This document shows, piece after piece, positions 53,230 through 64,000 of a stretch of DNA of 64,000 nucleotides. Every line of letters starts with the position of its first letter. Position 1 is the stretch's first letter. The translations under genes were made by a program, and so were the position numbers. The DNA is from Streptomyces sp. NBC_01353. GTDB lineage: Bacteria > Actinomycetota > Actinomycetes > Streptomycetales > Streptomycetaceae. Location of the stretch: assembly GCF_036237275.1 (NCBI RefSeq), contig NZ_CP108352.1, positions 6,944,001 through 7,008,000 on the forward strand, written 5' to 3'. The notes beneath the pieces were generated by a model that ran no database searches, had not been told where the DNA came from, and was given only the letters and a program-made list of their open reading frames with translations.

Positions 53230-53235
53230 AGGCTA
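53230..53235 (-). promoter_or_regulatory. -10 box for the ABC-F leader transcript
   Basis: TAGCCT read on the minus strand, 7 bases upstream of the short upstream ORF. Confidence 0.45.
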
Positions 53236-53284
53236 ACGGAGGGTGGGCGGACGCGCATCGGACTTTTCGTCCGGGTGAGGGGGC

Positions 53285-53316
53285 GCACCCGCTCGCCACT
53301 CCGAAAAGGCCAGGTC
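53285..53316 (-). repeat. Degenerate copy of the sigma-factor gene 3' end
   Basis: 32 bp matching 53339-53370, the last codons and stop of the sigma-factor gene, at 27 of 32 positions. In the copy the TGA stop has become CGA. The copies are 54 bases apart. Confidence 0.6.
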
Positions 53317-53346
53317 GGGCCGGACCGCACGCACGGCGGCACCCGC

Positions 53347-54144
53347 TCACCACTCCGGGAAGACCAGATCGAGCCGCCGCAACCGCTCCTCGTCCGTCGT
53401 GATGTCGAGGGCCGTGATCCGCTCGCCCCGGATCGTGAACGCCACCGCGCGGACAGGGCGTCCCTCGCTGAACGCGACGACCCCCGGCGCCCCGTTCACC
53501 AGCGCCGGTCTCGCCACCGCGGCGAGTCCGGCGAACGAGGAGGCTCCCTCGGCGACGGCCGGCGCGCCGTGGACCAGGCCGTTCTCGGAGTACGCCACGA
53601 CATCGGGGTCCAGGACGGCGGCGAGGGCCCGCGCGTCCCGCGCGCGGGCGGCAGCGAGGAACACCTCGACGACCGTGCGCCGCCGCCCCGGCTCGGCCTC
53701 CGGCTCCGCCCCGCCCGTGCCCCGCACCCGGAGCCGCGCCCGTCCGGCGAGTCGCCCCGCCTCCTCGGGGGTACGGCCGGTGATCCGCGCGACCTCGCGC
53801 AGCGGCAGCCCGAACAGGTCGTGCAGGGCGTACGCGAGCCGCTCGTCCGGTGCCAGCGAGTCCAGTACGACGAGCAGCGCCAGCCACACGGAGTCGACAC
53901 CGTCCTCCGGCCCCGGGAGCGCCTCACCCCGCCCGTACCCCTCCACCATCCGGGTCCGGAGCCTGCCCACGCACACCCGCCCGACGGCGACCTCCAGCCA
54001 GCTCCCCACCTCGCCGGGCCGCACCCGCGCCTCGCGCAGCGCCTCCTCCGCCTCGCCGTGCGATCCGAGCATCCGGAGGGCGATGGCCCGCAGCCGGTCC
54101 TGGTGGGCGTCGAACCGCCGGGCGAGAAACTCGTGGTCGTCCAT
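53347..54144 (-). CDS. ECF sigma factor with SnoaL-like C-terminal domain (SigJ/ECF41-like)
   Basis: A 265-residue protein. Sigma region 2 is near the N-terminus ('FLARRFDAHQDRLRAIALRM', 'LGSHGEAEEAL'), and region 4 at about residues 100-150 ('LDSLAPDERLAYALHDLFGL', 'PLREVARITGRTPEEAGRLA'). The C-terminal 100 residues form a SnoaL/NTF2-like domain ('FLAAARARDARALAAVLDPD', 'SENGLVHGAPAVAEGA'). In ECF41-type factors this domain regulates activity in place of an anti-sigma factor. I choose the ATG at 54144 with GAGGAG 11 bases upstream. Confidence 0.9.
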   Translation of the reverse strand: MDDHEFLARRFDAHQDRLRAIALRMLGSHGEAEEALREARVRPGEVGSWLEVAVGRVCVGRLRTRMVEGYGRGEALPGPEDGVDSVWLALLVVLDSLAPDERLAYALHDLFGLPLREVARITGRTPEEAGRLAGRARLRVRGTGGAEPEAEPGRRRTVVEVFLAAARARDARALAAVLDPDVVAYSENGLVHGAPAVAEGASSFAGLAAVARPALVNGAPGVVAFSEGRPVRAVAFTIRGERITALDITTDEERLRRLDLVFPEW

Positions 54145-54293
54145 GGTCGTCATCACTCCTCGTCGCTTCCGTCAGTGCGATGACGTGCACGAGAGGCAGG
54201 ATGTGACGGCAGCCTGGTGGACGGCCCGCAGCCCGCGCGCGTCCGGCGCGAGCCGCACGCGGCCGCCGCGCCCGATCGGATCGATCGGATCGC

Positions 54294-58578
<4,285 letters not shown>

Positions 58579-58582
<4 letters not shown>

Positions 58583-59499
58583 GCGACTCCACGAACCCCA
58601 CCCGTAAGCACACCGCGCTCCCCAAGGCCCAGATCCTCATCGAAGCGCTGCCCTGGCTGACCCGCCACAACGGCAAGACGGTCGTCATCAAGTTCGGCGG
58701 CAACGCCATGATCGACGACGAGCTCAAGGCCGCCTTCGCCCAGGACGTCGTCTTCCTGCGCCACGCCGGCCTCAAGCCGGTCGTCGTGCACGGCGGCGGA
58801 CCCCAGATCAGTGCCGCGCTGGACCGGCACGGCATCGTCAGCGAGTTCAAGGCCGGCCTGCGCGTCACCACCGAGGACGCCATGGACGTCGTACGGATGG
58901 TCCTGGCGGGCCAGGTCCAGCGCGAGCTCGTCGGGCTGCTCAACCAGCACGGTCCCTTCGCCGTCGGCATGACCGGCGAGGACGCGCACACCATCACGGC
59001 CACCAAGCACCAGCCGGTCATCGCCGGCGAACAGGTCGACATCGGCCGGGTCGGCGAGATCACCGCCATCGACACCGGCGCCATCGAGGCGCTCCTGGAG
59101 GACGGCCGGATCCCGGTCATCTCCTCCATCGCCCGCTCCGAGGACGACGGACATGTCTACAACGTCAATGCTGATACGGCGGCTGCGGCTCTCGCTGCGG
59201 CGCTGGGCGCCGAAACCCTGATGGTCCTGACCGACGTCGAGGGCCTCTACGAGGACTGGCCCCACAGCGACGAGGTCATCAGCAGGCTCACCGCGAGCCA
59301 GCTGGAGAAGCTGCTGCCCGACCTCTCCAGCGGCATGGTCCCCAAGATGGAGGGCTGCCTGCACGCCGTACGCAACGGCGTCACCACGGCCCGTGTGATC
59401 GACGGCCGCGTCCAGCACTCGATCCTGCTGGAGATCTTCACCGACTCGGGCATCGGCACGATGGTCGTGCCCGACGAGACGACGGGGGACGGGGAATGA
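58579..59499 (+). CDS. argB: Acetylglutamate kinase
   Basis: A 306-residue amino-acid kinase: '[20 protein letters not shown]', '[20 protein letters not shown]', '[20 protein letters not shown]', '[20 protein letters not shown]' and '[18 protein letters not shown]'. It phosphorylates N-acetylglutamate, the step often inhibited by arginine. The ATG overlaps the argJ stop (ATGA). Confidence 0.97.
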
Positions 59500-60683
59500 G
59501 CAACGCGGAACTGACCCAGCGGTGGCAGGGCTCGCTGATGGACAACTACGGCACGCCCCGGCTGCCGCTCGTCCGCGGCGAGGGCGCCAAGGTCTGGGAC
59601 GCCGACGGCACCGAGTACCTCGACTTCGTGGGCGGCATCGCCGTCAACGCCCTCGGCCACGCCCACCCGGCGATCATCGAGGCCGTCTCGCGGCAGGTCG
59701 CCTCGCTCGGCCATGTCTCCAACCTCTTCGTCGCCGAGCCGCCGGTCGCCCTCGCCGAGCGGCTGCTCCAGCTCTTCGGCCGGCCCGGGCGGGTCTTCTT
59801 CTGCAACTCCGGCGCCGAGGCCAACGAGGGCGCCTTCAAGATCGGCCGGCTGACCGGCAGGACCCACATGGTCGCCACCCACGGCGGCTTCCACGGCCGG
59901 ACGATGGGTGCGCTCGCGCTGACCGGCCAGCCCGGCAAGCAGACCCCGTTCCTGCCGCTGCCCGGCGACGTCACGCACGTCCCGTACGGAGACGTCGACG
60001 CCCTGCGCGCCGCGGTCACCGAGGACACCGCGCTGGTGATCATCGAGCCGATGCAGGGTGAGAACGGCGTCGTCGTCCCGCCCGTCGGCTATCTCCAGGC
60101 CGCCCGCGAGATCACCCGCGCCACCGGAACCCTCCTCGTCCTCGACGAGGTCCAGACGGGCATCGGCCGGACCGGCCACTGGTTCGAGTACCAGGGCCAC
60201 GACGGGGTCGACCCCGACATCGTGACTCTGGCCAAGGGCCTCGGCGGCGGGCTGCCGCTCGGCGCGACCGTCGCCTTCGGCGAGGCGGCCGAGCTGTTCA
60301 AGCCCGGCCACCACGGCACGACCTTCGGTGGAAACCCGGTCGCCTGCGCCGCCGGCCTCGCCGTGCTCGACACCCTCGCGACCGGTGGAACGCTCGACGA
60401 GGTCAAGCGGCTCGGCGAGAAGCTGCGCGGTGGAATCGAGGGTCTGAACCACCCGCTGGTCTCCCATGTCCGTGGTGCGGGCCTCCTGCTGGGTATCGTG
60501 CTCACCGAGTCCCTCGCGCCCCAGGTGCAGCAGGCGGCTCAGGACGCCGGTCTCCTGGTGAACGCGCCCGCCCCCGATGTCGTACGGCTGATGCCGGCAC
60601 TGATCATCGGAGACGCGGAGGTGGACGCGTTCCTGGCAGCGCTGCCCGGTGTCCTCGACGAAGCGGTGAACGGGGAAGGATGA
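59496..60683 (+). CDS. argD: Acetylornithine aminotransferase
   Basis: A 395-residue class III PLP aminotransferase: '[20 protein letters not shown]', '[20 protein letters not shown]', '[20 protein letters not shown]', '[20 protein letters not shown]' and the PLP lysine in '[20 protein letters not shown]'. It converts N-acetylglutamate semialdehyde to N-acetylornithine. The start overlaps argB by 4 bases. Confidence 0.97.
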   Translation: MSNAELTQRWQGSLMDNYGTPRLPLVRGEGAKVWDADGTEYLDFVGGIAVNALGHAHPAIIEAVSRQVASLGHVSNLFVAEPPVALAERLLQLFGRPGRVFFCNSGAEANEGAFKIGRLTGRTHMVATHGGFHGRTMGALALTGQPGKQTPFLPLPGDVTHVPYGDVDALRAAVTEDTALVIIEPMQGENGVVVPPVGYLQAAREITRATGTLLVLDEVQTGIGRTGHWFEYQGHDGVDPDIVTLAKGLGGGLPLGATVAFGEAAELFKPGHHGTTFGGNPVACAAGLAVLDTLATGGTLDEVKRLGEKLRGGIEGLNHPLVSHVRGAGLLLGIVLTESLAPQVQQAAQDAGLLVNAPAPDVVRLMPALIIGDAEVDAFLAALPGVLDEAVNGEG

Positions 60684-60702
60684 ACCGGAGAATGAGACGA
60701 CG

Positions 60703-61239
60703 ATGACCGACGCGCAGGAATCCGAGCACCTCGGGCCGTCCGTTCCGCAGACCCGCACCGCACGCCACCGCAGGATCGTCGACATCCTCAACCGGCAGCC
60801 GGTGCGCTCGCAGAGCCAACTGGCCAAGCTCCTCGCGGACGACGGGCTGAGCGTCACCCAGGCGACGCTCTCCCGCGACCTCGACGAGCTCGGCGCGGTG
60901 AAGATCCGCAACACGGGCGGCGAGTTGATCTACGCGGTGCCCAGCGAGGGCGGCTTCCGCACTCCGCAGGCGCCGCTCGGCGAGTCCGCCAAGGAGGAGC
61001 GGATGCGGCGGCTCTCCGGCGAACTGCTGATCTCCGCCGAGGCCTCCGCGAACCTGGTGGTCCTGCGGACCCCGCCGGGGGCGGCCCAGTTCCTCGCGTC
61101 GGCCATCGACCAGGCCGAACTCCACGCGATCCTCGGCACGATCGCGGGTGACGACACGCTGCTGCTGATCTCCCGCGACCCGGCGGGCGGCCAGGCGCTG
61201 GCCGACCACCTGCTGCGGCTCGCGCAGAACGACCGCTGA
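60703..61239 (+). CDS. argR: Arginine repressor
   Basis: A 178-residue ArgR. The N-terminal winged helix ('[20 protein letters not shown]', '[20 protein letters not shown]') binds ARG boxes. The C-terminal trimerisation and arginine-binding domain has '[20 protein letters not shown]'. With arginine it should repress argCJBDR and argH, whose promoters carry ARG-box-like sequences in this window. It follows argD by 19 bases as the last gene of the operon. Confidence 0.97.
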   Translation: MTDAQESEHLGPSVPQTRTARHRRIVDILNRQPVRSQSQLAKLLADDGLSVTQATLSRDLDELGAVKIRNTGGELIYAVPSEGGFRTPQAPLGESAKEERMRRLSGELLISAEASANLVVLRTPPGAAQFLASAIDQAELHAILGTIAGDDTLLLISRDPAGGQALADHLLRLAQNDR

Positions 61240-61297
61240 GGTCACGCCGACGGGGCGCGTACCGACCGATCGACGTCGGTCCGTGCCCCGCCGGTCC

Positions 61298-61903
61298 TCA
61301 TCGACCCGGCCGGGTGAGCGGCGGCAGGGGCAGCGGAAGCCCCGGGAGCCCGTCGATGCTGGACGCGATGTGCTCCTTCTTCGCGAAGTACTCGCTGAGC
61401 GAGGTGTCGTTCTCGCGAGCGAACCGCTTCCCGTGCAGATCGCGGTCCTCGTCGTACGCCATGAACGGCACCCCGTACCCACAGCTGTCCCGGACCAGCT
61501 CGGCGGTGACCACGACGATCGCACGCAGCCCGTGCAGGGTGACATCGATGCCCGGGAAGTGCGCCAGAAGCCCCTCCCACCGCGGGTCGTCCCGGAACAC
61601 GGGCTCGCCGCGCCCATGGACGCGCACGATGTTCGGCGGCCCCTGGAAGGCGCACCACATGAGGGTGATGCGACCGTTCTCCCGCAGATGCGCGACGGTC
61701 TCGGCGGTGCTGCCGGCGAAGTCGAGGTAAGCGACGGTCAGTTCGTCGATCACGGCGAAGGAGCCGGTCAGCCCCTTGGGGGAGAGATTGACGGTGCCGT
61801 CGCCGTCGAGCGGCGCGGTGGCGGTGAAGAAGATGGGCTGGGCCTCGATGAAGGCGCGGAGCCGTCCGTCTATTCGCTCATGCGTTTTTCCCATGACGGT
61901 CAT
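61298..61903 (-). CDS. Pyridoxamine 5'-phosphate oxidase-fold flavoprotein
   Basis: A 201-residue protein of the split-barrel PNPOx-like family ('PIFFTATAPLDGDGTVNLSP', 'YLDFAGSTAETVAHLRENGR', 'ITLMWCAFQGPPNIVRVHGR'). Family members bind FMN or F420 and reduce varied small molecules. True PNPOx residues are not clear. It starts at the ATG overlapping the stop of the HEAT-repeat gene (ATGA), so the two are coupled; an ATG at 61894 is an alternative. It converges on argR with 58 bases between. Confidence 0.82.
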   Translation of the reverse strand: MTVMGKTHERIDGRLRAFIEAQPIFFTATAPLDGDGTVNLSPKGLTGSFAVIDELTVAYLDFAGSTAETVAHLRENGRITLMWCAFQGPPNIVRVHGRGEPVFRDDPRWEGLLAHFPGIDVTLHGLRAIVVVTAELVRDSCGYGVPFMAYDEDRDLHGKRFARENDTSLSEYFAKKEHIASSIDGLPGLPLPLPPLTRPGR

Positions 61904-63402
61904 TGTCTCCCGATCGGCCGCGCGCCCTGGCGCCGGGCGGCGGCGCGCAGCAGCCCGCCGCGGATCCAGGAGTGGATCGACACCGAGAAGGCGTCGCGGT
62001 GCCGTTCCAGCAGCGTCAGCATCTCTTCGCCCTGCTCCGCGGTTCGGGGGTCGGCGTTGTACCAGGCCCGGTTGGCCGACTTCGCGGCCCGTTCGCGCAG
62101 CCGCGGGCTGGGGTCGTCCATCATGCGCAGCGCGCAGAGCAGCCGCACCGAGTCGTGGCGCTCCGACGCCACGCGCAGCGCCGCCGCCCGCTGCGGGTAC
62201 GGCCGGTCCGGTGCGGCCCGCGCCAGCAGTTCCTCCTCCGGCACCCGGAGGGCATGCTCGGCCAGCGTGTGTGCGACCTCGCGGACCACGGCCGCCGACG
62301 GATCGTCGAGCAGCCGCAGCACCCCGCGCCAGTCCCCCGGCTCCAGCACCCGCAGCCCCGCCACCGCCGACGCCCGCACCCGCGCCACCGGATGGCCCGT
62401 CAGCACCCGCAGCAGGACGGTGTCCTCGTCCGTTCGCTCCTGGCACTCCGCGAGACCGACCGGCGCGTAGGGCAACGGCGCGGCCCCTCCGCACTGTCGC
62501 CGGTACCACTCCGCCGGGTTCCCACCGGCTTGCCGCACCACCCAGCGCGCGCAGGCGCGCACCGTCCCCGAGCGGTCGGCGAGGAAGCGCTCCGCCTCCC
62601 CGCCCCGTCCCGCCCGGTGCAGCGCCGTCACCGCGTCCGACCGGACGCCGGGCCACGGGGCCTTCAGCAGGGGATCGAGGAGCGTGGCGTCAGCCCCCTC
62701 GCGGACGGCGGTCAGCACGGCCCGTGCGCACTCGTCCTGCACCACCACGTCCGGGTCCGCCGCAGCGGCACGCGCGCTCCGCGCGGGAGGAAGCCGCCCG
62801 TCCGCGATCGCCCTTCGGTACGCGAAGCGGCGCGTCGGCCGGTGGGGTGCGGCGAGCAGGACGTCCAAGGTCTGCGGAGCGGCCGCCGCCACGGCCGCCT
62901 CCAGGATTTCGAGCGCTCTTGCGCCGTGCAGCCGCCGGGCCGCCGACAGAACCACACCGGCGGTGGCGGCCAGTGCCTCAGGGGGGACCGGCCGCCGCAG
63001 GCCGGCCTCCAGCACTTCCAGGGCGCGCTTCCGTACCGGTTCCACCCAGTCCGCACAGCGGACCGCCACCAGTGGCAGCACCTCGGCGAGCTGCCCCGGC
63101 GGTGTCTCGGACGCCCGCTCCAGTGCTGCTTCGCGCACCCGCCCCGAGGAATGGCAGAGCGTCAGCGCGAGCTCGGGTCCGGAGATCTCTCCCTGTCCTG
63201 TGTGGTGGGGCAACGCCAACTGCCGGTACCTGTACTCCTCGCGCACGCCCCGGTCGAACTCCAGCCACAGCGCCGGTCCGCCCGGCCCGAGCACCCGACC
63301 GGGGCTCTCGCCGCGCGCCACACGCGAGGCGACGCTCCCGCCCGGCCCGGTCGGCGCATGCCGACCGGTGTCGTCCTCGTGCTGCCGCTGATGAATGGTC
63401 AT
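61900..63402 (-). CDS. HEAT-like repeat protein
   Basis: A 500-residue helical protein made of HEAT/PBS-type repeats: 'SSGRVREAALERASETPPGQ', 'WVEPVRKRALEVLEAGLRRP', 'APWPGVRSDAVTALHRAGRG', 'PVARVRASAVAGLRVLEPGD', 'DPSAAVVREVAHTLAEHALR', 'DPSPRLRERAAKSANRAWYN'. Such solenoids are scaffolds; no enzyme motif is visible. Function unknown. It is coupled to the PNPOx-fold gene and divergent from argH. Confidence 0.8.
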   Translation of the reverse strand: MTIHQRQHEDDTGRHAPTGPGGSVASRVARGESPGRVLGPGGPALWLEFDRGVREEYRYRQLALPHHTGQGEISGPELALTLCHSSGRVREAALERASETPPGQLAEVLPLVAVRCADWVEPVRKRALEVLEAGLRRPVPPEALAATAGVVLSAARRLHGARALEILEAAVAAAAPQTLDVLLAAPHRPTRRFAYRRAIADGRLPPARSARAAAADPDVVVQDECARAVLTAVREGADATLLDPLLKAPWPGVRSDAVTALHRAGRGGEAERFLADRSGTVRACARWVVRQAGGNPAEWYRRQCGGAAPLPYAPVGLAECQERTDEDTVLLRVLTGHPVARVRASAVAGLRVLEPGDWRGVLRLLDDPSAAVVREVAHTLAEHALRVPEEELLARAAPDRPYPQRAAALRVASERHDSVRLLCALRMMDDPSPRLRERAAKSANRAWYNADPRTAEQGEEMLTLLERHRDAFSVSIHSWIRGGLLRAAARRQGARPIGRQ

Positions 63403-63466
63403 GCGACGGACCGTAGCTCCACCCCACCCCCTCCACCAGGGGTTTTCCCGTGACTAGGGGGGCGCA

Positions 63467-63502
63467 TTGACGAATCATGCGGAGGGATGCATACTCATGC
63501 AT
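63467..63502 (+). promoter_or_regulatory. argH promoter with ARG box
   Basis: TTGACG (63467-63472) and CATACT (63490-63495) are 17 bases apart. ATGCAT-ACTC-ATGCAT at 63487-63502 is a perfect dyad overlapping the -10 box, the expected form and position of an ARG box for repression by ArgR. Confidence 0.7.
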
Positions 63503-63516
63503 GTCGTCGAGCGTGA

Positions 63517-64000
<484 letters not shown>

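Overview
This is a chromosomal window from a Streptomyces or a very close relative. GC content is very high with a strong third-position GC bias, GTG starts and 4-base ATGA/GTGA overlaps are common, and TANNNT -10 boxes sit 5-8 bases before start codons (leaderless genes). Several blocks follow a gene order I know from Streptomyces: DUF1844-infC-rpmI-rplT-rRNA methyltransferase-histidine kinase-pheST, and argCJBDR followed by argH.

Layout. 1-5.3 kb: end of a fused glycine-betaine permease/binding protein, a cupin regulator, a metal-receptor-like protein, a TDT-family transporter and a divergent LysR regulator. 5.4-13.4 kb: an ethanolamine-catabolism locus of glutamine amidotransferase, ethanolamine-type permease and FadR regulator, divergent from a GlnA4-like gamma-glutamylethanolamide synthetase, aldehyde dehydrogenase and SDR; a secreted HAD phosphatase follows. 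13.4-20.6 kb: envelope and hypothetical genes, including a proline-rich membrane protein translationally coupled to a mycosin-like protease. 20.6-28.5 kb: translation genes, with infC apparently starting at ATC behind a long structured leader.

28.6-38.4 kb is the accessory hot spot. An 8,065-bp Tn3-family transposon with 38-bp identical terminal inverted repeats splits a flavin monooxygenase gene. Its tnpA carries one stop codon and two frameshifts and its resolvase one frameshift. It carries an AraC/MFS pair and a quinone reductase bracketed by two near-identical ~195-bp elements that have their own terminal inverted repeats. Beside it lies an internally deleted LuxR-type regulator. Another small inverted-repeat element (166 bp) sits just upstream of an XRE/TPR regulator at 40.3-40.5 kb.

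40.5-56 kb holds ordinary metabolic, regulatory and methyltransferase genes, plus two antibiotic-related loci: an ABC-F gene preceded by a 7-codon leaderless upstream ORF, and a rifampicin monooxygenase (rox) gene with a perfect 17-bp-arm palindrome upstream that looks like the rifamycin-associated element. 56.4-61.2 kb is argCJBDR, with ARG-box-like sequence at the argC promoter. A PNPOx/HEAT-repeat pair on the other strand separates it from argH, which has a clear ATGCAT-N4-ATGCAT ARG-box candidate and runs off the window.

Recurring themes are duplication of gene 3' ends downstream of the parent gene (DUF1844, MocR, sigma factor), decayed or truncated genes, and compact leaderless promoters. 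No tRNA, rRNA or CRISPR array was recognised.
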